Positions 8,743 through 16,397 of a DNA stretch of 50,521 nucleotides are shown here, piece by piece. Location: positions 1 through 50,521 of the IMG/VR virus record IMGVR_UViG_3300020187_002839; one strand, 5' to 3'. This stretch comes from a virus. Each line of letters begins with the position of its first letter. Positions within the stretch are counted from its first letter, which is position 1. The translations under genes and the position numbers were made by a program. The notes beneath the pieces are model-generated. The model searched no databases, was not told where the DNA came from, and worked only from the letters and a program-made list of their open reading frames with translations.

Positions 8743-10047
8743 TTATTTTAATTTTGGTAATTGTACATCAGTATTAAATTTAATGTCAGTAGGCATTGAT
8801 AAATCCATTTTTTTAGCAAACTTTGGTAAATTTGAATCTAAAATATTACCTACTAATTCTTTCATATGGTCAAAACTAAAATTAGTTTTAACGTAATGGC
8901 CTTGTTGTTTAGCTTTACCTACTAATGATTTATATTTTTCATATACATTTTTAAATACTCTACTTATTTGCGTTACATCAGGTGCAAACCATGATGTTTG
9001 AGGTAATAACCATTTATTAGCAGCACTTTGGTGTACTGGCTCTAATTTTCCAGGAATTAAAATAGTATAATCTGGGTTTAGAAAATCTAATTGTCCTGAC
9101 CAACCTGAAGCTATAATAGGTTTTTTAGATAATCCAAATTCTAATAACGGTCTACCAAATCCTTCCCCTTTATTAAAACTAACCATTGCTTTTACTTTAG
9201 GATGATTATATAATTCATTCATTTCAGAATTACTAAAATCTCCATTTAATAAATAAACATTTGGTAATGTTCTAGCTCCTTTAACTTGATTTCGTATACC
9301 TTTTATTTTTTCTAAAATACTATCTCTACTCATATAATTTTCTACACCTTCAGATGTTTTTAAAATTAAAGCAGGTGGACTTTTTTTATTTTTAAATGTT
9401 TCAAAAAATATTTTAATAGTTTGACCTATATTTTTTCTATCATGACCTAAATCACCTTGCATCCACATACCAACAAATAAATAACAAAATTGTTCTTTAA
9501 TTTTACTTAAATCTAATTTTACTTCACTAGAAGGTAAATGTTTATAAACATCTAAATCTGCACCTTCAAATACAACGTGTATAGGTTTAGTTGATTTAAT
9601 TTTCCCTACTACTTTATTAGTTTGTTTATCTCTCTTATCAAATGTAACATCTTGAAATACCTTTTGGCTATGTTTAGATGAAACCCAATTCATGTTCATT
9701 CTATTTAAACCTTCAACCCATGAACCATCACAACCTGTACTTTCAATACCAGCTGTACATCCAATATTATATGTTCCTACTGGTTGGAATTCACTTGGAA
9801 TTGTAATTTGCATCCATATGTCAGCTTTTTCACCTTTAGGTATATTAGGTACCGATAATGCTTGTAAAAACTTAAATTTAGGATGTTCATCACAAAACCC
9901 TAAAGTACAGTCTCCCCACCTTTGGCTTAATAACTTAACATCATATTTGTCTAGTTCTATAATTGCTTTAATGATATCTCTAGCTCTTGCTCCATAACCA
10001 CTGTAAGTGTCAAATGGTGAACTTATATAAAAACTTGGTTTATTCAT
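8743..10047 (-). CDS. Glycosyltransferase, GT-B (GT4/group 1-like)
   Basis: A 434-aa GT-B protein. The N-terminal domain has PFDTYSGYGARARDIIKAI, the glycine-rich donor loop of group 1 enzymes. The C-terminal domain has GMWMQGDLGHDRKN and then KAMVSFNKGEGFGRPLLEFGLSKKPIIASGWSG. That segment contains the E-x7-E-type nucleotide-sugar motif (EGFGRPLLE) of GT4. It overlaps the preceding glycosyltransferase by one nucleotide (stop/start). The donor and acceptor are unknown. Confidence 0.85.
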   Translation of the reverse strand: MNKPSFYISSPFDTYSGYGARARDIIKAIIELDKYDVKLLSQRWGDCTLGFCDEHPKFKFLQALSVPNIPKGEKADIWMQITIPSEFQPVGTYNIGCTAGIESTGCDGSWVEGLNRMNMNWVSSKHSQKVFQDVTFDKRDKQTNKVVGKIKSTKPIHVVFEGADLDVYKHLPSSEVKLDLSKIKEQFCYLFVGMWMQGDLGHDRKNIGQTIKIFFETFKNKKSPPALILKTSEGVENYMSRDSILEKIKGIRNQVKGARTLPNVYLLNGDFSNSEMNELYNHPKVKAMVSFNKGEGFGRPLLEFGLSKKPIIASGWSGQLDFLNPDYTILIPGKLEPVHQSAANKWLLPQTSWFAPDVTQISRVFKNVYEKYKSLVGKAKQQGHYVKTNFSFDHMKELVGNILDSNLPKFAKKMDLSMPTDIKFNTDVQLPKLK

Positions 10048-11495
10048 TAGTATAATAATTTATGGTTTAAAAATTTACCTTTATATTCATTAGTGTTAAT
10101 AATTTGATGTTCAGTTTTTGGTTTCCATGTTGAAAATAATTCTTCCATAGAATCCATAAACCTTTCAGCTTGATGTTTATGTGTAAACCCAGCTTCATCA
10201 CTGATTGCCCATTTTCTTCCTTTATAACCCCTTTCTTTTCTCTCTTTAGGGTCCATGTTATAAATTTCTAATATTCTTTCAGTTGCATCTTCCCATTTAC
10301 ATCTATCATCAAAAATATAAGGTGTTGGAGGAGATCCTTGCATTGATCTACTTGTTGGATATACTGGAAATGCCCATTCACCATGTTCTTTATATGTACC
10401 TCTATGATTAGAAGGCACATCAGCACTTGGTGTAAACCATTCCCCTTTATCATCAACAAATCTCATTTGATCTTGCATACCACCTGTTGTATTAGCTATA
10501 ATTGGAGTACCTGATAGTATAGCTTCAGTAAGTGTTAATCCCCAACCTTCATTTGATGTTAATAATATTTGAGCGTCAGCTATATTATATAAATAATTTA
10601 ATTCATGTGGTGGTAATTTAGCAGTTGAAAATACAATACACTCTTTATATTTTTCATCAAATAATAGTTCTGAAACTTTAACTAAATTAGTACCATGATC
10701 TGATGAAGGTTCAGTATGTAAAATAAATCTACATTTTTTAGCCTTTTCTAATGGTAAAGAATCTAAAAATCCTCTAAAAGCTAGTAAACTATCTGGTATT
10801 TGTTTTCTTCTTATGTTTCTTGAGTTAAAGAATAATGTAAACTCAACACCAGCATTACCTTGTACTTTATTTTTAAATTCTAGGTATTTATCATAATCCT
10901 TATCTAATTCTGTTATAGGTCTAAATATATCTGAATTTAAACCATGAGGGACATAATTACAAATTCTATCTTCAATATCATCACCTAATACTGTTTTATT
11001 AATAAAAACAGTTTGTTTAGATATACCCATTAATAAATCACATGATTGATAAAATGGTTTATTATATAATGGAGCTGGTAAATCATCCCAAATATTTAAA
11101 TAAGTAATTGGTATTTTTCTCCTAATTTCTCTTTCCATTTTAAATATGTGATGGAAATATCTTGGATCTGTAATAAGTAATACTGCATCAGGTTTTTCTC
11201 TTAAGAATATTTGTCTAAAAATATTTCCATCACCATAACCATCTACAGGATATAGCATAACAGAAGCATCATCTATTCCTGCAAGTTTACCTACATCAGC
11301 ACTCATATCTAATGCTTTACCTTTATCTGGATGTTTAATGGAACCCGCAATTTGGCACCAATTATAACGATGAGCTGTATGTATTACAATTTCTTTACCT
11401 ACTGTTGCTACACCAGAATGTACTCTAATATCATCTGTGATTAATAATATTTTCTTCCTTTTGTCTTTAGGAAGATATTCAAAACTTTTATTCAT
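10047..11495 (-). CDS. Glycosyltransferase, GT-B (GT4/group 1-like)
   Basis: A 482-aa protein. It begins KKILLITDDIRVHSGVATVGKEIV, the N-terminal donor loop. The C-terminal domain contains ILLTSNEGWGLTLTEAILSGTPIIANTTGG, an EGWGLTLTE form of the group 1 E-x7-E motif, followed by the conserved GTP(I/V)(I/V)A segment. It is a cytoplasmic enzyme, first of the contiguous run of carbohydrate genes, 13 nt after the RHH gene. Its layout resembles the 434-aa gene that follows, so the two may act in sequence. Confidence 0.87.
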   Translation of the reverse strand: MNKSFEYLPKDKRKKILLITDDIRVHSGVATVGKEIVIHTAHRYNWCQIAGSIKHPDKGKALDMSADVGKLAGIDDASVMLYPVDGYGDGNIFRQIFLREKPDAVLLITDPRYFHHIFKMEREIRRKIPITYLNIWDDLPAPLYNKPFYQSCDLLMGISKQTVFINKTVLGDDIEDRICNYVPHGLNSDIFRPITELDKDYDKYLEFKNKVQGNAGVEFTLFFNSRNIRRKQIPDSLLAFRGFLDSLPLEKAKKCRFILHTEPSSDHGTNLVKVSELLFDEKYKECIVFSTAKLPPHELNYLYNIADAQILLTSNEGWGLTLTEAILSGTPIIANTTGGMQDQMRFVDDKGEWFTPSADVPSNHRGTYKEHGEWAFPVYPTSRSMQGSPPTPYIFDDRCKWEDATERILEIYNMDPKERKERGYKGRKWAISDEAGFTHKHQAERFMDSMEELFSTWKPKTEHQIINTNEYKGKFLNHKLLY

Positions 11496-11508
11496 CTAAT
11501 TTTAATTT

Positions 11509-11697
11509 TTATAATTCGAGATTCGTTTGACTTGTAATTTGTTTTCTAAAATCTTCATCTGTAAGATATAAATAAATAGATCTATCTGCTAATTTTTGGA
11601 ATGAGAATTTTCTTTTTACACACTCAATCTTAAAATTTTCGAATAAATCTGCTTGAACTTTAACACTCGTTAGTGTCATTTTGTTTGGATTTGCCAT
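11509..11697 (-). CDS. Small ribbon-helix-helix-like protein
   Basis: A 62-aa protein with a strand (TLTSVKVQADLFENFK) followed by two helices (FSFQKLADRSIYLYL and DEDFRKQI). This is the layout of Arc/CopG-type ribbon-helix-helix DNA-binding proteins. The strand carries alternating polar residues of the kind that read the major groove. It sits between the nuclease gene and the glycosyltransferases and could be a small transcriptional regulator of the sugar genes or of other phage promoters. That role is inference from fold and size only. Confidence 0.6.
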   Translation of the reverse strand: MANPNKMTLTSVKVQADLFENFKIECVKRKFSFQKLADRSIYLYLTDEDFRKQITSQTNLEL

Positions 11698-11752
11698 AAT
11701 TTAATTTTTAATAACGTTATATTTGTCTATACGTATATGAATATTCCTCAAT

Positions 11753-12727
11753 CTACAAAAAATCTAAACCTGCTCCACACAATTCTTCTTCCTCTTTAAA
11801 AGGACAAAAATTACACGTCCATTTTGAAGGTGTTTTTGGATAAGTTACATCTTTTATATCTCCATTGGAGTTAAAACATTCATGTATAAAGTCTTGAATT
11901 GCACTTCTCGCTCTGCCTAATTTAATTTTTCCGCTTGGAGGAGTAAATTGTTGGACTCTATATGCTTGATAAGGTGACATTATATTTTCATCATCCATAT
12001 CTAACACTTTTCTTTTAACTATCATAAACTCAATTTCAATTTTTTCTAATGGTACTCCATATTGTTCAGAGAAATATTGTTTATATAATAATAGTTGGAA
12101 TTGTTTATCTTCATCTTTTTTAGCATAATCATTCCAACCTTTAGTACTTGTCTTTATGTCGATTATCTTAAAGGTATCTGTTGTTTCACAATATGTTACA
12201 ACATCTAGATACCCCATGTATAATACGTTACTATACATTTTATTTGGCGCTATTACAATAGGTACTTCACAACCTACTAAATATGTGCCTTTCTTACTAA
12301 AATACCTGCTACGTTTTTTCTTAAACCACTCTAATATTGCTATACCATCTTCAAAAAATTCTCTCATTTCTAATGCATCTGAGAAGTGGGAATCATTATT
12401 CTTTTTATATTGTGCTTGATATTCACTAATATATCTACCTTGAAAATCTTCTTTTAGATCAATATCTCTATTAGCAGCAGCAAATGAATTTTCAAAAGCA
12501 TAATCTAGATAATACTGTATTGATTCATGCATAGCTGTACCAAATACAGTATGAATAGAAGATGTAAATCTTTTAATTTTATCCTTATATTGGAGTTTCC
12601 AACGATGAGGACAACCTCTAAAAATAGACATTTGGGAATAACTAACATTCTTCTGATATGCAAAATTAATTGGAGCAGGAGGATTGTTTTTTATTTCCTT
12701 TACAATGTTCGGGATTTTTCTAGCCAA
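11753..12727 (-). CDS. PD-(D/E)XK nuclease, RecB/Cas4-like, with probable Fe-S cysteine cluster
   Basis: A 324-aa protein. The N-terminus has YSQMSIFRGCPHRWKLQYKDK, with the first cluster cysteine in CPHRW. HTVFGTAMHESIQ carries the conserved His, and the core is GYLDVVTY ... FKIIDIKTS (D then DIK), the PD-(D/E)XK active site. The C-terminal CNFCPF ... LCGAG supplies the other three cysteines of a 4Fe-4S staple seen in Cas4 and AddB. It likely acts as a DNA exonuclease in replication or recombination. It overlaps the preceding gene by 28 nt. No cas genes or repeats are nearby, so it is not a CRISPR component. Confidence 0.82.
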   Translation of the reverse strand: MARKIPNIVKEIKNNPPAPINFAYQKNVSYSQMSIFRGCPHRWKLQYKDKIKRFTSSIHTVFGTAMHESIQYYLDYAFENSFAAANRDIDLKEDFQGRYISEYQAQYKKNNDSHFSDALEMREFFEDGIAILEWFKKKRSRYFSKKGTYLVGCEVPIVIAPNKMYSNVLYMGYLDVVTYCETTDTFKIIDIKTSTKGWNDYAKKDEDKQFQLLLYKQYFSEQYGVPLEKIEIEFMIVKRKVLDMDDENIMSPYQAYRVQQFTPPSGKIKLGRARSAIQDFIHECFNSNGDIKDVTYPKTPSKWTCNFCPFKEEEELCGAGLDFL

Positions 12728-13557
12728 AACTTATATTTTTTAGGGAGATATTTATTATCTTTAATAGGTAATTGATAAAAATAATTATTTTCTTCCCTTT
12801 CAGGAAATATATCTTTTCCTTCAGTTATTAAGCTCCTAATCTTTTTAGGATCTTTAATTTCATTTGTATTAAATTCTTGATGTGCGTATGATTCTAGTTT
12901 TTCAATTATTTTGTCTTCAGTCATAAAAAATGTAAGGTGCCAACCTCCTTCTAAAACAGCATACCATTCTGCATGTCTAATTTCAGACATAGATAGTTTA
13001 TCTTTAAACATTGTTTCATAATGGAATACTTTACATTTAGTAGACTTCATTGGGTCCTTTAATGCATTTAATCTGGTAGTTAAATTATAATAGTACCAAT
13101 CCATGCACATTCCAACTGAACCATAAGGTACAGAAGTTTTTTTAAATTGATTTATAGTATCTATATCAGGTATTTCGTCTAAGTCTGATAGTATTACTAT
13201 ATCAAGAGGTTTTAAGGATAAATGACTTAATGGAGTTTTTATAGCGTTTCTTTGATATTCTTCTCTAAACCAATCGTGTTTGCTATCTTTACCTCTAGGT
13301 AAATCATCTACTACATAATAATAAATTTTATGTAACCATTTTTTAAACCTTTTTTTATTTTTTAAAAAATTTAATGGTTTTGGAGATCCTGAGTGTGTTT
13401 GAGTTGCTTCAACTAAGATAAAAGTATCTACTACATCATCTAATTCCATTAATCGGAATTCAAGCATATCTAATTCATTATAAAAAGTAAAACAATCTAC
13501 AACCTTTTTATCTTTAGAATTATTTTTTTCAATTTCATCATATTTCTCCTTACCCAT
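12700..13557 (-). CDS. Glycosyltransferase family 17-like (beta-1,4-GlcNAc transferase type)
   Basis: The 285-aa protein has VVDCFTFYNELDMLEFRLMEL, FILVEATQTHSG and ILSDLDEIPD, the motif set typical of GT17 (relatives of eukaryotic MGAT3). DLDE is the metal-site motif. The start is set at the ATG at 13557, since the upstream alternative at 13578 would overlap the DUF1599 gene. It stands apart from the main sugar cluster, separated by the nuclease and RHH genes, but probably contributes to the same glycan. Confidence 0.78.
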   Translation of the reverse strand: MGKEKYDEIEKNNSKDKKVVDCFTFYNELDMLEFRLMELDDVVDTFILVEATQTHSGSPKPLNFLKNKKRFKKWLHKIYYYVVDDLPRGKDSKHDWFREEYQRNAIKTPLSHLSLKPLDIVILSDLDEIPDIDTINQFKKTSVPYGSVGMCMDWYYYNLTTRLNALKDPMKSTKCKVFHYETMFKDKLSMSEIRHAEWYAVLEGGWHLTFFMTEDKIIEKLESYAHQEFNTNEIKDPKKIRSLITEGKDIFPEREENNYFYQLPIKDNKYLPKKYKFWLEKSRTL

Positions 13558-13558
13558 T

Positions 13559-14044
13559 TTATTTTTTCCATTTATCACGACCTACTAAAAGACCAATTAT
13601 TCCATAATTAGCAATGTCGATAAATGTATCTTCCATGCCTTCACCTTTAACAAATGATCTACCATTAATTAATAAGTTTTTAAGACGTGAAATCTTATCT
13701 GTAAGTCTAATACATAACCCAGTAAGTGAAAATGTTTTATCCTCTTTATTATTAAGGATATCTCCACCTAATGCTATATTATTTAAACCATAATCCATAT
13801 GTTTGCGAGCAAACATTTCATACATTTCTTTTTGAATTTGTTTAAATTCTTTAGATAAATCTGGGTATTCTTCCTCAAAAATAGTAATTGTTTGATTTAC
13901 TTCATCATCAATAAATTCTTCTATTTTCTTTTTTCCACTTTTAGCATTACTAATTTCTCTACTACTCATAACTTTTTCTATTTCTTTTGCATTATTACCA
14001 AAATGACCTACATTTTCAAAATACTTTTTTATTGAATCACCCAT
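13559..14044 (-). CDS. DUF1599 / nucleotide-modification-associated domain 1 protein
   Basis: The 161-aa protein has a charged N-terminal helical part, then the conserved block YEMFARKHMDYGLNNIALG, LTGLCIRLTDKISRLKNL and MEDTFIDIANYGIIGL. I recognise this as the DUF1599 (Nmad1) domain. The family is all-helical and has been linked by comparative genomics to nucleotide or base modification. It lies directly after the clamp-loader genes and overlaps the 74-aa gene by 8 nt. A role alongside the 7-deazaguanine genes of this phage is inference. Confidence 0.72.
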   Translation of the reverse strand: MGDSIKKYFENVGHFGNNAKEIEKVMSSREISNAKSGKKKIEEFIDDEVNQTITIFEEEYPDLSKEFKQIQKEMYEMFARKHMDYGLNNIALGGDILNNKEDKTFSLTGLCIRLTDKISRLKNLLINGRSFVKGEGMEDTFIDIANYGIIGLLVGRDKWKK

Positions 14045-14261
14045 TGATTTGTTGTTCTAAGGAAAAATATTTTTCAATTGTTGCTAATCTATCATCAGCA
14101 TCAACTAACATAGCAAGTGCTTCTTCAGCATTTTTGTAAAAATCTTCTGTTGTGTGGTCTCCAATTCCAACTGCTCTATCACCTAATAATTCAAGTGATA
14201 ACAGTGCTTTTGCTTTATCTGCTAATGCAGATGTACGTAACATTTCTATTAATTTAATCAT
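14037..14261 (-). CDS. Small hypothetical protein (74 aa)
   Basis: No family is recognised. It is a predicted all-helical, leucine- and alanine-rich acidic protein (KALLSLELLGD, AEEALAMLVDADDRLATIEKYF), with no signal or membrane segment. Its start overlaps the gp62 stop by 4 nt (ATGA-type), and a strong phage-family promoter lies 46 nt upstream inside gp62. Confidence 0.6.
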   Translation of the reverse strand: MIKLIEMLRTSALADKAKALLSLELLGDRAVGIGDHTTEDFYKNAEEALAMLVDADDRLATIEKYFSLEQQING

Positions 14262-14671
14262 TTTATTATTGTTTTTATTTCTTTGTTATTTAATCCTATT
14301 GACATCAATATACGACCTATTTCATCAGTATCCAAAAATTCTAAATATTCTTTTGTTTCTTTTGATGAACATTCCCAATATGATGATAAATGTTCTACTA
14401 AATCTTTATTTGATTGTTTTACTTTAGATTTAATATATTTACTCCATTTATTATTTTTAGGAATATACTCTCTATAAACAGAATATATTTCTTTCTTATT
14501 TTGTGGGTTTATTATTTGAACAAAATTAACTATATCTAAAAAATCAGGATTCATAGACAAAAATCTATGTACCATATAACTATTCCATAACTCCCAATCT
14601 TTATCAGAGAAGGAGTTGGGATCAGCTTTAGTTGAGTTGATTTGTTTTAACCAATCCCAAATGTTCTTCAT
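14258..14671 (-). CDS. gp62: Clamp loader small subunit (T4 gp62-like)
   Basis: The 137-aa protein starts MKNIWDWLKQINSTK and contains WNSYMVHRFLSMNPDFLDIVNFVQ. This is the pattern of the short gp62 proteins of cyanophage-type T4-like phages (a D-W-L-x-x-I-N start, then a Y/F-M-V-x-R-x-L-S motif). With gp44 it forms the ATP-driven complex that opens the sliding clamp. It lies one small gene downstream of gp44, as in T4. Its length suits the marine T4-like versions rather than the longer T4 protein. Confidence 0.72.
   Translation of the reverse strand: MKNIWDWLKQINSTKADPNSFSDKDWELWNSYMVHRFLSMNPDFLDIVNFVQIINPQNKKEIYSVYREYIPKNNKWSKYIKSKVKQSNKDLVEHLSSYWECSSKETKEYLEFLDTDEIGRILMSIGLNNKEIKTIIK
14307..14336 (-). 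promoter_or_regulatory. Phage family promoter inside gp62, upstream of the 74-aa gene
   Basis: The minus strand reads TTTGGATACT, 10 bp, GTCGTATATT, with 8 of 10 bases of the -33 box matching the best sites. It lies in the 3' end of the clamp-loader small subunit gene, about 46 nt before the next start at 14261. Confidence 0.65.
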
Positions 14672-14955
14672 TATTTAGAATCTATAGCACCTGTTAGTAG
14701 TATACTTTCTTCTGCTAATTCTTCTCTTAGCTCTAATGGAACACCATCTGCTACTATTTTTTTAGTATAAGGATCAATAAATACTGGAATTGGCATTACT
14801 GCATCACTATCAGTACCTGTGATAAATTTACTAATTTTTCTTAGAATGACTCCTGATTCAAATACATTTTTACCTTTTGAATTTAAAAGACCTTCTGTAG
14901 TTGTTAAATCGACATTCATTTGTGGTTGTTGACCACCTGGATTACCTTGTTTCAT
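14671..14955 (-). CDS. Hypothetical phage protein between gp44 and gp62
   Basis: The start is taken at the ATG at 14955 (94 aa); an upstream GTG at 14982 would add nine mostly basic residues. The N-terminus is a glycine/glutamine-rich tail (GNPGGQQPQ), followed by a structured part with FIDPYTKKIVADGVP and an acidic helix. No family is recognised. Its place between the two clamp-loader genes suggests a replication-linked role, but nothing in the sequence proves it. It overlaps the gp62 start by one base. Confidence 0.6.
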   Translation of the reverse strand: MKQGNPGGQQPQMNVDLTTTEGLLNSKGKNVFESGVILRKISKFITGTDSDAVMPIPVFIDPYTKKIVADGVPLELREELAEESILLTGAIDSK

Positions 14956-14983
14956 TTTTTTCTTATTTTTAATTAATTTCACT

Positions 14984-15901
14984 TTATTTATTATTTATTA
15001 TATTCTGGATTAAACTCATTACATTAATTTCTTTATCAATTCTAAAATTGGCTTGGTATAAATGCTCGTTAACTAAAATAGCAACTGTACCTTCTTTGCC
15101 TGGTATGTACTTGGAAGCATTTTCATATAAAAATCGAAATAATTCATCAAAATCATCTACATTTGCATCAGCAATAATTTGTCTAATTTTAGTAAATGAT
15201 GATTTAGGTTTTTCAAGTTCTTTAATTATAGAGGTCATATAGCTAGTACTTACAAGCAAAGAATCATCCAATGTTAATTTGTTCTTATTAGTGCTTGCTT
15301 GGATAGTATTAAGCATTTTACGTAAGTCCGGATAGAACTTATTTACAATTTTACCAATGGCTTTAGGTTCATAACTTATGCTTTCCTTATCACAAATACT
15401 AGCTAAATGTACAGCGACCTCTTTTTTAGTAGGTGGAACAACTTTAATTGTTTGGCACCTAGATTGTAAGGGATCTATAATCCTTTCTACATAATTACAA
15501 GTTAAAATAAATCTTGTAGTTCTAGAAAAAGTTTCTATTATGTTTCGGAGCGACGCTTGCGCTTGAATCGTGAGAAAATCCGCCTCGTCCAAGATAACAA
15601 CCTTGAGGGGCTTAAATGAAGCAACCGATGCGAAACTAGAGACTTTATCCCTAATAGTTTCGATCCCACGCTCGTCAGAAGCGTTAATATAAATGTGATC
15701 ACAATCTAAGTTTTTAATTATTAATTTTGCTAATGTTGTTTTACCTGTACCTGCAGGACCATAAAATAAATAATTTTGGATATCATTATTATATAATTGG
15801 GATGCAATAGAGGATTTTAAACTATCATTACCAACATAATCCTTTAATTTTACTGGCCTATATTTTTCGTTTAATAAACTATTTTTTCTAATATTCTCCA
15901 T
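14984..15901 (-). CDS. gp44: Clamp loader large subunit, AAA+ ATPase (T4 gp44-like)
   Basis: The 305-aa AAA+ protein has NEKYRPVKLKDYVG at the start, Walker A GPAGTGKT (residues 48-55), Walker B VVILDEAD, sensor 1 LTCNY and the SRC arginine-finger motif in PLQSRC. This is the standard layout of RFC/gp44 ATPases that load the gp45 clamp. The start is set at the ATG at 15901, since the region upstream lacks family similarity. It overlaps the preceding gene by 14 nt. A patch around the Walker B codons (15541-15660) has clearly higher GC than the rest; see findings. Confidence 0.9.
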   Translation of the reverse strand: MENIRKNSLLNEKYRPVKLKDYVGNDSLKSSIASQLYNNDIQNYLFYGPAGTGKTTLAKLIIKNLDCDHIYINASDERGIETIRDKVSSFASVASFKPLKVVILDEADFLTIQAQASLRNIIETFSRTTRFILTCNYVERIIDPLQSRCQTIKVVPPTKKEVAVHLASICDKESISYEPKAIGKIVNKFYPDLRKMLNTIQASTNKNKLTLDDSLLVSTSYMTSIIKELEKPKSSFTKIRQIIADANVDDFDELFRFLYENASKYIPGKEGTVAILVNEHLYQANFRIDKEINVMSLIQNIINNK

Positions 15902-16154
15902 ATATAGAAAACTTTTGTATTGGTTCAGGTTTAATTTCTTCTTTAGTTGTAGATATAGCATATAATTCACTTTTAAGTGGTGCTAATCTATATTCGCCCT
16001 TAAATCCAGTTTTTACCATATATGCTTCTAAGGCATTTGTTAAAGTTGGATGTGTAGGACCATCAGGTTCATTTGCTACTAATCTCCATTTATCTCCTGG
16101 TGGAACTCTACGAGCGATTAAAATATTTTCTTCTGTTATTTTTGTTTTTGACAT
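15888..16154 (-). CDS. Small hypothetical phage protein (88 aa)
   Basis: The start is at the ATG at 16154, since the longer frame to 16199 runs through the promoter and terminator. The protein has VPPGDKWRLVANEPDGPTHP, a loop-rich segment, then a helix and a short beta stretch. No family is recognised. It is the first gene after the terminator that ends the chaperonin unit, and a phage-family promoter lies only 6 nt before its ATG, leaving almost no leader. Confidence 0.65.
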   Translation of the reverse strand: MSKTKITEENILIARRVPPGDKWRLVANEPDGPTHPTLTNALEAYMVKTGFKGEYRLAPLKSELYAISTTKEEIKPEPIQKFSIYGEY

Positions 16155-16160
16155 GGCTAT

Positions 16161-16190
16161 AATATACGAAAAATAAATGGGGGAGACAAG
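16161..16190 (-). promoter_or_regulatory. Phage family promoter overlapping a terminator
   Basis: The boxes on the minus strand are CTTGTCTCCC, 10 bp, TTCGTATATT; 7 of 10 bases of the -33 box match the consensus. The -33 box lies within the terminator hairpin at 16179-16197 and the spacer is the terminator's T-rich tail. It would start the clamp-loader unit. Confidence 0.6.
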
Positions 16191-16197
16191 CTCCCCC
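16179..16197 (-). terminator. Rho-independent terminator after the chaperonin unit
   Basis: A perfect 7-bp stem (GGGGGAG with CTCCCCC) and a 5-nt loop, followed on the minus strand by CATTTATTTTT. It lies 6 nt after the stop of the histone H1-like gene and so closes the groS-groL unit. Confidence 0.85.
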
Positions 16198-16203
16198 AAT
16201 TAA

Positions 16204-16371
16204 TTATTTAGATTCTGCTACAGATGCTTTTTTATAAGCTGTAATTAGATTTTTAATCTTCATTGCTGCTTTTCTTGCTCTCTGTTGTGATGCTTTTGTA
16301 GTACCACTGTTTTCTGCTGCTAAGGTATTGAAATTTTCTTCAATCGCCTCAAATAATTCTTGTTTACTCAT
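16204..16371 (-). CDS. Histone H1-like (Hc1-type) DNA-binding protein, 55 aa
   Basis: A short gene starting ATG AGT AAA CAA and ending TAA. The peptide begins MSKQELFEAIEENFNTLA and ends with basic helices: KASQQRARKAAMKIKNL, then a tail KKASVAESK. The RARKA-x-(8 to 12)-L-(2 to 5)-K/R-K/R-x-S-V-x-x-S-K pattern is that of the small histone H1-like proteins common in Bacteroidota. It likely binds and compacts DNA. It is 26 nt after groL and directly before a terminator, so it is the last gene of the chaperonin unit. Acquisition from the host is likely; the role in infection is not known. Confidence 0.8.
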   Translation of the reverse strand: MSKQELFEAIEENFNTLAAENSGTTKASQQRARKAAMKIKNLITAYKKASVAESK

Positions 16372-16397
16372 TTTATTGTTTTTTATTTATTTATTTA

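Noticed and set aside
10268-10459. 63-codon minus-strand frame within the 482-aa glycosyltransferase
   Set aside because: Fully contained in a conserved GT-B gene in another frame with no features of its own.
11724-11738. CGTATAGA-like sequence before the RHH gene that resembles the promoter -7 box
   Set aside because: The TTTGG box is not found at the required distance and the box itself has several mismatches.
11753-12727. Cas4 of a CRISPR system
   Set aside because: The nuclease has Cas4-like cysteines, but no cas1, cas2 or repeats are present; it is better read as a phage recombination nuclease.
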